Made by a program: the position numbers and the translations under genes. The notes beneath the pieces were generated by a model. That model was given only the letters and a program-made list of their open reading frames with translations. It was not told the origin of the DNA and did not search any database. Of a stretch of 64,000 nucleotides of DNA, positions 26,920-36,294 are shown piece by piece. The DNA comes from Pasteurella sp049670895 (GTDB lineage Bacteria > Pseudomonadota > Gammaproteobacteria > Enterobacterales > Pasteurellaceae). Positions within the stretch are counted from its first letter, which is position 1, and every line of letters begins with the position of its first letter. The stretch is from NCBI RefSeq assembly GCF_049670895.1, contig NZ_CP187170.1; one strand, written 5' to 3'.

Positions 26920-29418
26920 ATGACAGAAGATGTAAAAAAAGCTGATGGGGCTGCCCCAAAAAAACTGAGCTTACAGCGTAGAACCAAAACCACCGTAAGT
27001 ACGACGGCGGGGGGAAAAGCAAAAGAAGTGCAAGTAGAAGTTCGTAAAAAACGTACCGTACCAACAGATGTTGCACAGCGTGCAGCGGAAGAAGCAAAAT
27101 TGAAAGCCATACAAGAAGCAGAAAAATTAGCGGCTGAAGAAAAAGCACGAAAAGAAGCGGAAGAAAAAGCCCGCTTAGCCGCCGAAAAAGCAAAACAGGC
27201 AGAACTTGAAGCAGCGAAAAAAGCACAAGCAGCTAAACCTGTTGATGCGGAAAAAGAAAAACGTCGTGCAGAAGAAGCAGAATTACGTCGTAAAGCAGAT
27301 GAACTTGCTCGTCAAAAAGCTGAAGAGCAAGCGCGTAAAGCAGCAGAAGAAGCAAAACGTTATGCAGAGCTTAGCGAAGAAGAGACGGATGTTGAAAGTC
27401 ATGAAGACTATGCAGATTATCATCTAACCTCAACTTATGCCCGTGAAGCTGAAGACGAAGAAGCTCGCCGTAAAGAAAACCGTAATCGCAATGGCAAAAA
27501 TAAAGTGGCTAAAGCGAAAAAAGGGGGACGTGAAGAGGAAAGCTCAAAAACCGAACGTGAATCTAATCGTCGCAATCAAAAAGATGGAAAAGGTGGTAAA
27601 GGTAAACACGCTAAGAAAGGCAGTGCGTTACAGCAAGCCTTTACCAAACCTGCTCAAGCGGTAAACCGTGATGTAGTCATCGGTGAAACCATTACGGTGG
27701 CGGAGCTGGCGAATAAAATGGCGGTGAAGGCAACAGAAGTGATCAAAACGATGATGAAGATGGGGGCAATGGCAACCATTAACCAAGTGATTGATCAAGA
27801 AACAGCACAGCTTGTTGCAGAAGAAATGGGTCACAAAGTGATCATTCGTAAAGAGAATGAGCTTGAAGAATCCGTGATGAGCGATCGTGATGTGGATGCC
27901 GAATTAGTGACACGTGCACCCGTGGTGACGATCATGGGACACGTTGACCATGGTAAGACCTCATTACTTGACTACATTCGTAAAGCCAAAGTGGCATCAG
28001 GTGAAGCGGGTGGGATTACCCAGCACATTGGTGCATATCATGTTGAAACCGATGATGGCAAAATGATCACCTTCTTAGATACACCAGGACACGCCGCCTT
28101 TACTTCTATGCGTGCACGTGGTGCGAAAGCAACGGATATCGTGGTGCTTGTGGTGGCGGCAGATGATGGCGTGATGCCACAAACCATTGAGGCTATTCAA
28201 CATGCTAAAGCGGCAGGTGTGCCGATTGTGGTTGCAGTTAACAAAATTGATAAACCAGAAGCCAATCCAGAGCGTGTTGAAACCGAATTATTGCAACATG
28301 AAGTGGTTGCCGAGAAATTCGGTGGTGATACACAATTTGTGTATGTCTCTGCGAAGAAAGGGACAGGGGTTGATGAGTTATTAGAAGCGATCTTATTGCA
28401 ATCTGAAGTGCTTGAATTAACGGCGGTGAAAGATGGCATGGCAACGGGTGTGGTGATTGAATCTTACCTTGATAAAGGTCGTGGACCTGTGGCAACGATC
28501 CTTGTGCAATCTGGTACCTTACACCGTGGTGATATCGTTCTTTGTGGTTTTGAATACGGTCGTGTTCGTGCAATGCGTAACGAAAACGGTAAAGATGTAG
28601 CAAGTGCAGGTCCATCCATTCCTGTTGAGGTATTGGGGCTTTCAGGCGTACCAGCCGCAGGTGATGAAGCAACGGTTGTTCGTGACGAGAAAAAAGCCCG
28701 TGAAGTGGCGTTATACCGTCAAGGAAAATTCCGTGAAGTGAAATTAGCTCGCCAACAAAAAGCGAAATTGGAAAATATGTTTACCAATATGGCTGAAGGC
28801 GATGTGGCTGAATTAAATGTGATCGTGAAAGCAGACGTACAAGGTTCTGTGGAAGCCATTTGCCAAGCCTTAAATGAACTTTCTACGGCAGAAGTGAAAG
28901 TGAAAGTTGTTGGTTCAGGTGTTGGGGGAATCACAGAAACAGATGCCACCTTGGCTGCCGCATCAAATGCGATTGTCCTTGGCTTTAACGTGCGTGCCGA
29001 TGCCTCTGCACGTCGCATTATCGAATCAGAAAATATTGATTTACGTTATTACTCCATCATTTATGAGCTATTAAACGAAATCAAAGCGGCGATGAGCGGT
29101 ATGTTACAACCTGAATTCAAACAAGAAATTATCGGTCTTGCTGAAGTGCGTGATGTCTTCCGCCATCCGAAATTTGGTGCCATTGCAGGTTGTATGGTGA
29201 CAGAAGGTATTGTGAAACGTAACAACCCAATCCGTGTATTACGCGATAACGTGGTCATTTTTGAAGGCGAACTTGAGTCATTACGCCGCTTTAAAGATGA
29301 CGTTGCCGAAGTGCGTAATGGTATGGAATGTGGTATTGGCGTGAAGAACTACAACGACGTGAAAGTCGGTGACCAAATTGAGGTCTTTGAAGTAGTTGAA
29401 ATCAAGCGTACCATCTAA
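26920..29418 (+). CDS. infB: Translation initiation factor IF-2
   Basis: 832 residues. N-terminal IF2 domain, then a long Lys/Glu/Ala-rich helical linker (about 45-150) that is repetitive at DNA level, then the GTPase domain with GHVDHGKTS (G1), DTPGHAAF (G3) and NKIDKPEA (G4), and C-terminal domains to residue 832. Brings fMet-tRNA to the 30S subunit. Overlapping open frames in the linker are shadows of its biased codons. Followed by a terminator before rbfA. Confidence 0.98.
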   Translation: MTEDVKKADGAAPKKLSLQRRTKTTVSTTAGGKAKEVQVEVRKKRTVPTDVAQRAAEEAKLKAIQEAEKLAAEEKARKEAEEKARLAAEKAKQAELEAAKKAQAAKPVDAEKEKRRAEEAELRRKADELARQKAEEQARKAAEEAKRYAELSEEETDVESHEDYADYHLTSTYAREAEDEEARRKENRNRNGKNKVAKAKKGGREEESSKTERESNRRNQKDGKGGKGKHAKKGSALQQAFTKPAQAVNRDVVIGETITVAELANKMAVKATEVIKTMMKMGAMATINQVIDQETAQLVAEEMGHKVIIRKENELEESVMSDRDVDAELVTRAPVVTIMGHVDHGKTSLLDYIRKAKVASGEAGGITQHIGAYHVETDDGKMITFLDTPGHAAFTSMRARGAKATDIVVLVVAADDGVMPQTIEAIQHAKAAGVPIVVAVNKIDKPEANPERVETELLQHEVVAEKFGGDTQFVYVSAKKGTGVDELLEAILLQSEVLELTAVKDGMATGVVIESYLDKGRGPVATILVQSGTLHRGDIVLCGFEYGRVRAMRNENGKDVASAGPSIPVEVLGLSGVPAAGDEATVVRDEKKAREVALYRQGKFREVKLARQQKAKLENMFTNMAEGDVAELNVIVKADVQGSVEAICQALNELSTAEVKVKVVGSGVGGITETDATLAAASNAIVLGFNVRADASARRIIESENIDLRYYSIIYELLNEIKAAMSGMLQPEFKQEIIGLAEVRDVFRHPKFGAIAGCMVTEGIVKRNNPIRVLRDNVVIFEGELESLRRFKDDVAEVRNGMECGIGVKNYNDVKVGDQIEVFEVVEIKRTI

Positions 29419-29435
29419 ACATTGATTGAGCATGA

Positions 29436-29466
29436 AAAACGGAGAATAAATATTCTCCGTTTTTTT
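29436..29466 (+). terminator. Terminator between infB and rbfA
   Basis: Thirteen-bp stem AAAACGGAGAATA (29436-29448) and complement (29451-29463), then T to 29466, 18 bases after infB. A second small hairpin (AAACCC-CGAAA-GGGTTT) follows at about 29474-29490. Confidence 0.92.
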
Positions 29467-29607
29467 ATGTATAAAACCCCGAAAGGGTTTATAAAATATG
29501 TTTAAAAACGACCGCACTTTCACGCAACCTTCCTCCTCATGTTTGATGATGTTCAATCACGTGGGTGAGCAACAAAATATCAAAGAGAATATTTCAATAA
29601 AATTGCG

Positions 29608-29635
29608 TTGATCGTTCAGTTATCGGTGTTAAAAA
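29608..29635 (+). promoter_or_regulatory. Possible promoter of rbfA-truB
   Basis: TTGATC (29608-29613), 16-base spacer, TAAAAA (29630-29635). Postulated because a strong terminator separates rbfA from infB; the -10 box is poor. Confidence 0.35.
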
Positions 29636-29690
29636 TACGGTAATTATGCCAAAATATGTCTCTTTATTTAGAACATTATAAGGAATGCAA

Positions 29691-30092
29691 ATGGCTAGAG
29701 AATTTAGTCGTGCTGATCGAGTCGCACAAGAGCTACAAAAAGAAATTGCAATTATTTTACAACGTGAAGTGAAAGATCCACGTATCGGCATGGTAACGGT
29801 ATCGGATGTCGAAGTCTCAAGCGATCTTGCCTATGCTAAAGTGTTTGTGACTTTCTTATTTGATCACGATGAAAGTGCCATTGAAGCAGGCATGAAAGGT
29901 CTTGAAAAAGCCTCGCCTTATATTCGCAGTTTATTAGGGAAAGCTATGCGTTTACGCATTGTGCCTGAAATTCGTTTTATTTATGACCGCTCTTTAATTG
30001 AAGGTATGCGTATGTCGAATTTGGTCACCAATGTCGTTCGCCAAGATAAAGCCCGCCATGTTGATGAAGATAACGCCTCAGAGGAAAAATAA
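29691..30092 (+). CDS. rbfA: Ribosome-binding factor A
   Basis: 133 residues from ATG 29691 (TAAGGAATGC upstream), where the family start MAREF-x-R lies; an ATG two codons earlier is possible. KH-like factor for late 30S maturation and cold adaptation. Conserved RVAQELQKEIAIILQREVKDPR is present. Its stop overlaps the truB ATG by one base (TAATG). Confidence 0.96.
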   Translation: MAREFSRADRVAQELQKEIAIILQREVKDPRIGMVTVSDVEVSSDLAYAKVFVTFLFDHDESAIEAGMKGLEKASPYIRSLLGKAMRLRIVPEIRFIYDRSLIEGMRMSNLVTNVVRQDKARHVDEDNASEEK

Positions 30093-31018
30093 TGGCAAAA
30101 CCTCGTAAACGTGGACGTGATATTGACGGTATTTTTTTGTTGGATAAACCGCAAGGCATGAGCTCAAATGACATCATGCAAAAGGTGAAACGCTTATTTC
30201 AAGCCAATAAAGCAGGGCATACTGGTGCATTAGATCCATTGGCAACAGGTATGTTGCCTATTTGTTTAGGCGAAGCCACTAAATTTTCACAGTTCTTATT
30301 GGATGCGGATAAACGTTATCAAGTCACAGCAAAATTGGGTGAGCGTACGGATACCTCCGATGCAGAAGGGCAAGTCGTTGAAACCCGTGCAGTGAATGTG
30401 ACAGAGCAAGATATTCTTGCCGCATTGCCCAATTTTCGTGGTGATTTAATGCAAGTGCCAACCATGTTTTCTGCCTTGAAACATCAAGGTAAACCGTTGT
30501 ATGAATATGCACGTGCTGGTATTACGGTTGAGCGTGAAGCTCGCCCCATTACTATTTTTGAATTGAGCTTTATTGCCTATGAAGCCCCTTATTTAACCCT
30601 TGAGGTGCATTGCTCAAAAGGGACTTATATTCGTACACTGATCGATGATCTAGGTGAGTATTTAGGCTGTGGTGCACATGTAACCGTATTACGCCGCACG
30701 GCAGTAGCAGATTATCCTGTGGAGGCGATGATTGACTGGGCACGCTTACAAATTTTAGCGGAACAGCAAGATCTCGCTTTATTAGATCAGCATTTACTCC
30801 CGACAGACAGTGCGGTAGCAAAGCTTCCAGCATTAAATTTAGATGAGCAACAAAGTAAAGCCATTGGGTTTGGTCAGCGTGTGAAGTTTGAAAATTTAAT
30901 GCAGGTTACAGGGCAGGTGCGTTTATTTTCGGATAAACAACAATTCTTGGGCGTTGGGATCGTCGATGAACGCAATGTGATTCATCCACAGCGTTTGATA
31001 ACTCAACATCCGAATTAA
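30092..31018 (+). CDS. truB: tRNA pseudouridine-55 synthase
   Basis: 308 residues. Makes pseudouridine 55 in the T loop of tRNAs. Active-site Asp lies in GHTGALDPLATGMLPICLGEATK; GTYIRTLIDDLG is the second conserved box. C-terminal PUA-like part is full. Translationally coupled to rbfA. rpsO and pnp, which follow truB in E. coli, are not here; an autotransporter converges from downstream. Confidence 0.97.
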   Translation: MAKPRKRGRDIDGIFLLDKPQGMSSNDIMQKVKRLFQANKAGHTGALDPLATGMLPICLGEATKFSQFLLDADKRYQVTAKLGERTDTSDAEGQVVETRAVNVTEQDILAALPNFRGDLMQVPTMFSALKHQGKPLYEYARAGITVEREARPITIFELSFIAYEAPYLTLEVHCSKGTYIRTLIDDLGEYLGCGAHVTVLRRTAVADYPVEAMIDWARLQILAEQQDLALLDQHLLPTDSAVAKLPALNLDEQQSKAIGFGQRVKFENLMQVTGQVRLFSDKQQFLGVGIVDERNVIHPQRLITQHPN

Positions 31019-31033
31019 TACTTGTTGGTGATG

Positions 31034-31058
31034 AAAAAGGGTAGCCTTTGGGCTACCC
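31034..31058 (-). terminator. Terminator of the autotransporter gene
   Basis: Eight-bp G+C-rich stem GGGTAGCC (31039-31046) and GGCTACCC (31051-31058); on the minus strand it is followed by five T. Confidence 0.88.
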
Positions 31059-31093
31059 ATATTATGCTAAAAAATAGCAAACCATTTTAGCCA

Positions 31094-33568
31094 TTAAAAG
31101 TTATAGCTTACGCCCAATTTCACGCCATTATCACGATAGCCATTTTGACTAAAACGGTGAACAACATATCCCCAAAACGAGGCATTGTGTGTCAGTTTTA
31201 TTTTATCCAGTCCAAATTTCACTTCTTTTACATCTCGCTCACCCGCAATATAAAAAGCATCATTTTCTATGGATACGCCAGTCCGTTTATTATTATGTAG
31301 CCAATTGAGTTCCATATAGGGACTGCCCACAAAAGAGGTTTCTGCGGCGGATAAACGTACCCCTAGTCGTGTTGTGAGGTGAGTTCTGCCAGTGAGTGTG
31401 AACTCAGAAAGTTTAGGCTGGGAGACATGACTATAAATCACTTGGAACTGTGGTTGCAACATCCATTCATGTGGTAGATGATAGCGATAACCCGCTTCAA
31501 GAGAGGCTTGGAAAGCATTCATTGAATAGTGCATACTTTCCTCTGGTAATGTCACTCGATTTTTAAAATGGTTATAGCTTAACCAGCTATCTAAATAGCC
31601 GTTTTTATGTTCTAAAGAGGCATATAATCCTACACCATAGCCTTTGAGATTTCCTTTCGTTCCATCATCTTGTACTTGAGCACGTGATTTATCTCTCGCC
31701 ATATTCAGGTATAAGCCATATTTCCATTGTTTATCATTTAGCACGACATTGCCAAAATCAACCCCGATTTGTAGCACATAGGCATGACTTGTGGTTTTGA
31801 TATCTGTATTCTCTAAACTATTTTTATGACGGTTATAGGACAGACGTGTCCAAAGGCGATCAGAATCCTGAGCTTTTGTGGCACCTAAACGATCATAATA
31901 TGAAAATACAAAGTGTTTTTGAGCCGCAGAAACGGATAATGCTAAGTTACCCAATTCACTACGTGCTAATTGGTATAAATACCAATTGACTTGATTATTT
32001 TCATTTTTGGGTGATAAACGATATTTATACCCACCAAATTTATCTTTCACTAAGTAAAAAGCATTTGCGGACGAACCTTGTGTTTCGATAAGCTTCGCCT
32101 TACCTTTCATAGGCTGCCCAAGGGTGGATGTCGGATTCGTAATTTCTACCCCCGTTGAGCCAGAGGCTTGTTGTTTAATGATTAATTTGTCATGTTCTAA
32201 TGCGGCATTCCCTACATTAACACGCATTACAATATTGCCATTTCCAAGATAGTTATCGGAAATATTAAGGGTGTGATAATGCTGATTATTTGGTGTAAAA
32301 ATCAATTTCCCCTGATTGGTTAACTGACCTTGAAAAACATAGTCAGTATTCACGAGGATATTTCCTTCAGGCATATTTAAGATATTTTGTGAAGTGAGTT
32401 GACCGCCATTTAAGTGTAAGGTGCCTTTTTCCATGATCACGGATTGAGAGAATTGTAATTCTGCATTGTTTAATTTCCAATCGCCTTCTAGTGCTAAATG
32501 TTCAAAGTCTTTAAATTTATTGGGATCAGAAATGCTACCACGTTCAAGGAGTTTTAAAATATCATCGTTGCCATTTGCATAGATATTCCCTGCAATATTG
32601 CTTTTGGCATTAATCACCACTTTATTCTTTGCTTGACGATTAGCTAAATAAATATTGCCTTCAACCGTACCATTTTGTAAGTGTAACGTGAATAGCCCGC
32701 GATCCTTTTCAAAGGACTCGTTTAACTCAATATCCTTTTTAATTGTCCCCGTATTGAAAAAATCTCCTTTATTGGCATTAATACCTAAGCCACCACTAAT
32801 GAGACCAGTATTTTCAATTTGGACTTCAGGTGCGGAAATTCGAGTGGTAAACGTGCCTTCAATTTGACCGATATTTTTAAAATAAGTCGTTTTCAACGCA
32901 TTAAGCATAATTGGCGATTTGATTTTTCCACTTTCTCGGTTGATCATAAAGACATCTCGTCCAGCAATATAGGCGGCTAAACCCGATGCCAAGTGAGATA
33001 TTGACCCCTCATTATCCATGACCGTTAAACTATTCTCAGGGGGCGTGTCAACATGGCTTATCACTAATGGCGTTTTACTTTTGCCGACAATATCGCCCGT
33101 TTTTTTATTATGGAAATAGACATTCGGGGCATAAATTGTCATTGCATTCGCATTATTTGCTGTACCTAATATTTTTCCTTCATTTTCTACGAAATACAGG
33201 TGCTTAATATGATGATTATGGCGACTAGTGAGGACTTCAGCCCAACTTTCTAAATGCACTTTGTTGAGTACTCTTACTGTGTGAGGCTTGTGGTTGGAAT
33301 AAACCGCATAGCTTCTATCTGCATTATAGTACACATTAAATGTCACGAAACCTTTATCATCTTCGTCAAGACCAAAGCTCCCTGGTTTATTTTTGACTTC
33401 GATCTTGTTATAAACCGTTTTACTTTCTAGCTGTTTAATATTTTTAATCGCGGCATCAATTTTTTCATCAATAGAAGACGCAAGAGAAAATTGTGGAATA
33501 TTCAATAATATTGCACTAATGATTGTATTTATAGCTATTTTTTTAAATGTTTTTCTTATTATTTTCAT
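31094..33568 (-). CDS. Autotransporter with pertactin-like passenger
   Basis: 824 residues. Basic signal peptide (about 1-31, ending FSLAS), a beta-helix-rich passenger and, in the last ~260 residues, an autotransporter beta-barrel with alternating aromatic strands ending GVKLGVSYNF (terminal Phe). The region IVMRVNVGNAALEHDKLII resembles the pertactin-like junction. No serine-protease GDSG motif and no RGD are seen, so it is more likely an adhesin or surface structure than a protease. Passenger Asn/Lys content is high. It is alone, with its own promoter and terminator. Confidence 0.9.
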   Translation of the reverse strand: MKIIRKTFKKIAINTIISAILLNIPQFSLASSIDEKIDAAIKNIKQLESKTVYNKIEVKNKPGSFGLDEDDKGFVTFNVYYNADRSYAVYSNHKPHTVRVLNKVHLESWAEVLTSRHNHHIKHLYFVENEGKILGTANNANAMTIYAPNVYFHNKKTGDIVGKSKTPLVISHVDTPPENSLTVMDNEGSISHLASGLAAYIAGRDVFMINRESGKIKSPIMLNALKTTYFKNIGQIEGTFTTRISAPEVQIENTGLISGGLGINANKGDFFNTGTIKKDIELNESFEKDRGLFTLHLQNGTVEGNIYLANRQAKNKVVINAKSNIAGNIYANGNDDILKLLERGSISDPNKFKDFEHLALEGDWKLNNAELQFSQSVIMEKGTLHLNGGQLTSQNILNMPEGNILVNTDYVFQGQLTNQGKLIFTPNNQHYHTLNISDNYLGNGNIVMRVNVGNAALEHDKLIIKQQASGSTGVEITNPTSTLGQPMKGKAKLIETQGSSANAFYLVKDKFGGYKYRLSPKNENNQVNWYLYQLARSELGNLALSVSAAQKHFVFSYYDRLGATKAQDSDRLWTRLSYNRHKNSLENTDIKTTSHAYVLQIGVDFGNVVLNDKQWKYGLYLNMARDKSRAQVQDDGTKGNLKGYGVGLYASLEHKNGYLDSWLSYNHFKNRVTLPEESMHYSMNAFQASLEAGYRYHLPHEWMLQPQFQVIYSHVSQPKLSEFTLTGRTHLTTRLGVRLSAAETSFVGSPYMELNWLHNNKRTGVSIENDAFYIAGERDVKEVKFGLDKIKLTHNASFWGYVVHRFSQNGYRDNGVKLGVSYNF

Positions 33569-33648
33569 ATAAGACTCCTTTTTACATAAATAATTTTTAT
33601 TATTTTCTTATTCAAGAAATGTATTTTTTTGTAATGCTGTTTAATTTT

Positions 33649-33677
33649 AATACAGATTTAGATCAAATAATAGTCAA
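33649..33677 (-). promoter_or_regulatory. Promoter of the autotransporter gene
   Basis: Minus strand: TTGACT (33677-33672), 17-base spacer, TGTATT (33654-33649), about 80 bases before the start codon. AT-rich surroundings. Confidence 0.55.
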
Positions 33678-33714
33678 CTTTTGTTTTTTATGAAAAGAAT
33701 GAAAAGAAAGGTCA

Positions 33715-33754
33715 ATAAAAAAACGAGATGAACATCACAATGATCATCTCGTTT
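33715..33754 (-). terminator. Terminator of tyrS
   Basis: Eleven-bp stem AAACGAGATGA (33721-33731) with complement at 33744-33754; minus-strand T run from the A tract at 33717-33723. Confidence 0.9.
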
Positions 33755-33778
33755 ATAAGGCGTGTATTCAGAAAAAAA

Positions 33779-34966
33779 TTATTTCACGGTCACTCGTGCA
33801 AATTTACGTTTACCGACTTGATAAACAGCCGTGCTTGGTGAAATGACTAATTTAGCATCTTCTACTTTTTCACCGTCAATTTTTACACCGCCTTGCTGAA
33901 CCATACGGTTTGCTTCGGAGGTTGATGCCACTAAACCAGCTTCTTTTAATAAATTTGCTAAACCTATTTCCCCTTCAAAGGTGAATTCTGGCATATCATC
34001 TGGTATAGCACCTTTTTGGAAACGGTTGATAAATTCTTGTTCTGCGGCATCAGCATCGGCTTCACTGTGGAAACGAGCAATAATTTCTTTTGCTAATAAT
34101 ACTTTGACATCACGTGGGTTACGACCGTTTTCAACTTCTTGTTTTAATTGGGCAATTTCGCTTAACGGACGGAAAGAAAGCAAGTTATACCAATCCCACA
34201 TGAGTTCATCGGAAATCGACATCACTTTACCAAACATTTCATTTGGTGCTTCAGTGACACCAATATAGTTGCCGAGTGATTTAGACATTTTTTTCTCACC
34301 GTCTAAGCCCACTAATAAAGGCAAGGTGATAGCCACTTGTGGTTTTTGCCCAGCAGATTTTTGCAATTCACGCCCGACTAATAAATTGAATTTTTGGTCA
34401 GTACCGCCAAGTTCAATATCGGCTTCTAAAGCAACAGAATCATAACCTTGTAGTAATGGATAAATAAACTCATGAATCGCAATAGGTTGGTTTTGGCTAA
34501 AACGTTTTTTGAAATCATCACGTTCTAACATACGTGCCACGGTGTAATTAGAGGTTAAACGAATCATGCCTTCTGTGCCTAATTCACCTAACCAGCTTGA
34601 GTTAAAGACAATGCGGGTTTTTTGTGGGTCTAAAATTTTATAAATTTGTTGTTTGTAGGTTTCAGCATTGCGTAATACATCTTCACGACTTAATGGAGGA
34701 CGAGTAGAGTTTTTACCTGATGGATCGCCCACCATTCCTGTGAAATCACCGATTAAGAAAATCACTTCATGCCCAAATTGTTGGAATTGACGTAATTTAT
34801 TTAATACCACCGTATGACCTAAATGAATATCAGGTGCGGTAGGATCAGCACCGAGTTTGACACGTAAAGGGCGGTTTTCTTTTAATTTTTCGATTAAATC
34901 GGCTTCTGAAAGCACTTCATCTACACCACGTTTAAGTTCGGCAAGAACTGTATTTATCTCCGTCAT
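33779..34966 (-). CDS. tyrS: Tyrosyl-tRNA synthetase
   Basis: 395 residues from ATG 34966 (CAGGAAAT upstream); the ATG at 34984 has no ribosome-binding site. Class I synthetase: HLGHT corresponds to HIGH, KMSKS is exact, and a C-terminal S4 RNA-binding domain (GGVKIDGEKVEDAKL) is present. Full length for the Haemophilus-type enzyme. A TATAAT lies at 35007-35002 on the minus strand. No T-box leader is seen. Confidence 0.97.
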   Translation of the reverse strand: MTEINTVLAELKRGVDEVLSEADLIEKLKENRPLRVKLGADPTAPDIHLGHTVVLNKLRQFQQFGHEVIFLIGDFTGMVGDPSGKNSTRPPLSREDVLRNAETYKQQIYKILDPQKTRIVFNSSWLGELGTEGMIRLTSNYTVARMLERDDFKKRFSQNQPIAIHEFIYPLLQGYDSVALEADIELGGTDQKFNLLVGRELQKSAGQKPQVAITLPLLVGLDGEKKMSKSLGNYIGVTEAPNEMFGKVMSISDELMWDWYNLLSFRPLSEIAQLKQEVENGRNPRDVKVLLAKEIIARFHSEADADAAEQEFINRFQKGAIPDDMPEFTFEGEIGLANLLKEAGLVASTSEANRMVQQGGVKIDGEKVEDAKLVISPSTAVYQVGKRKFARVTVK

Positions 34967-35001
34967 TCTAATTTCCTGTTTCATTTTGGCTAAAACACTA
35001 C

Positions 35002-35021
35002 ATTATAGTGATTATTCACTA
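35002..35021 (-). promoter_or_regulatory. tyrS -10 box and adjoining dyad
   Basis: Minus strand TATAAT (35007-35002) with the inverted repeat AGTGA-N4-TCACT (35008-35021) directly upstream in the spacer region. The -35 is weak. The dyad could be an operator, but no known regulator site fits. Confidence 0.45.
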
Positions 35022-35180
35022 AATGAAAAGTCTGCGACTGGCTTTATTTGGGATTAAGTACATGAAAAAATCAGAAATGTTGATCCGTTTAATTGGGTGG
35101 GGTTGAGAGAAAAATCAGCGAAATTTAGGACTTGTTCAACAAAGGCTGTTTGCGGTGATGAAAAAACAAAAATTTTGCAT

Positions 35181-35249
35181 AAAAAAAACGCCTCTATGTG
35201 GGGGAGGAGGCGTTCAAATGTTGGAGTGATTATCTATTGTTGTTTGAAT
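35181..35249 (-). ncRNA. Candidate Fur-repressed small RNA (about 69 nt)
   Basis: No open frame, yet all parts of a transcription unit are present on the minus strand between sfsA and tyrS: a near-consensus promoter (35257-35285), Fur-like boxes over and upstream of it, a start expected near 35249, and a Rho-independent terminator: AACGCCTC (35214-35207) and GAGGCGTT (35194-35187) with a 12-base C-rich loop and eight T. A second small stem TTCAAA/TTTGAA joins the 5' end to the base of the terminator. The loop (CTCCCCCAC) could pair with Shine-Dalgarno sequences. Haemophilus has a Fur-repressed small RNA called HrrF; whether this is its counterpart cannot be decided here. The terminator may also serve sfsA. 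Confidence 0.6.
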
Positions 35250-35252
35250 GGT

Positions 35253-35308
35253 TTAAATGATAATCGTTCTCAAAAACAAAGTCAATACTTTTTATGAAAA
35301 TTATTATC
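35253..35308 (-). promoter_or_regulatory. Promoter with two Fur-like boxes for the small RNA
   Basis: Minus strand TTGACT (35285-35280), 17-base spacer, TATCAT (35262-35257). A Fur-like site at 35253-35271 covers the -10 box and matches 14 of 19 consensus positions. A second site at 35290-35308 (13 of 19), just beyond the sfsA stop, lies upstream of the -35. This is the expected layout for iron repression. Confidence 0.6.
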
Positions 35309-35310
35309 AA

Positions 35311-36045
35311 TTAAATTTTTCTGGCAGAATCCCCGAGATAAGGCACGCTTTCTGTTAACGAAAGTGCGGTAGGAATCTGATTAGAAAATTGAAATTCGCC
35401 TGCATAAGCATACACTTCCACCCCTTCTCGAATGGCTTCACGCAAGAGTTTATCGTATTCGGGATCAATATATTCCGCTATTTTGAAACAATCAAAACCG
35501 TTATGTAAGCCTGCAAAAAAGACGACGGCACGATGTCCTAATTTTTTCATTGCCATCAGTTCACGTAAATGTTTTTGTCCGCGAGTGGTGACGGCATCAG
35601 GAAACATACCGATGGTATTTTTAACGAACGTCACCGATTTGACTTCCACATAGCAATCTGGCAAGCCTTCGGCTTTTAATAAAAAATCAATTCGGCTGTT
35701 TTCTTCGCCATATTTCACTTCGGGTAGGATCTGATCATACATTGCAAGTGGTTTAATACGCTGTTGTTGCAATGCTTCCAATGTGAGTTGATTCGAGCGG
35801 TGTGTGTTAATGCAAACCATATTGCCATTTTTCAGTTGGGTAAGTTCCCACGAGTGCGGGTATTTGCGGGTTTGGCTGTCGGAGTGTGAATACCAAACGG
35901 TATCTCCTGCTTCACCACAGCCTGTCATGGCTCCCGTATTGGCACAATGAATGGTTAAGACTTCGCCGTTTTCCAGTTGTACATCGGCTAAAAAACGTTT
36001 GTAACGACGAATCAGTGTCGCAGATTGAAGATTAGGCAGTTGCAT
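35311..36045 (-). CDS. sfsA: SfsA family protein (sugar fermentation stimulation)
   Basis: 244 residues. SfsA proteins carry an OB-like N-terminal part (KRFLADVQLENGEVLTIHCANTGAM) and a restriction-endonuclease-like core (RIDFLLKAEGLPDCYVEVKSVTF, with D, E and K in nuclease-like spacing). First described as stimulating maltose gene expression in E. coli; the molecular role is unsettled. The start has AAGGACC upstream on the minus strand. Confidence 0.94.
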   Translation of the reverse strand: MQLPNLQSATLIRRYKRFLADVQLENGEVLTIHCANTGAMTGCGEAGDTVWYSHSDSQTRKYPHSWELTQLKNGNMVCINTHRSNQLTLEALQQQRIKPLAMYDQILPEVKYGEENSRIDFLLKAEGLPDCYVEVKSVTFVKNTIGMFPDAVTTRGQKHLRELMAMKKLGHRAVVFFAGLHNGFDCFKIAEYIDPEYDKLLREAIREGVEVYAYAGEFQFSNQIPTALSLTESVPYLGDSARKI

Positions 36046-36227
36046 AGAAGGTCCTTGCTACATCGTCTAAAATGTCGAACCATAACAGAAGCGTTATGAT
36101 TGTCAAGACACTTGAGAAAAGGCAAGGCTCAAAATCGTGGTGGATCAGTTAAAACAGAGATAAACAAGAGGGCGTTATTGCTAAATAAACAGAAGACGGG
36201 AGGGCGAGCAGGGCTCTTGCTTGTGCA

Positions 36228-36275
36228 AAAAGTGCGGTCTATTTCTAAAACATTTTTAAAAAGGACCGCACTTTT
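36228..36275. terminator. Inverted uptake-signal pair, probable terminator
   Basis: AAAAGTGCGGTC (36228-36239) and its complement (36264-36275) with a 24-base loop. T run on both strands. It lies 19 bases after the trhP stop. Confidence 0.75.
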
Positions 36276-36294
36276 CTAAGGCATTTCGTGTGGA

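Noticed and set aside
27206..27664. Lys-rich frames inside the infB linker
   Set aside because: Product of the repetitive GAA/AAA/GCA codons of infB read in another frame.
33655..33672. FNR-like sequence (TTGAT-N4-ATC) in the autotransporter promoter
   Set aside because: The second half-site is poor and the position between -35 and -10 is unusual for activation.
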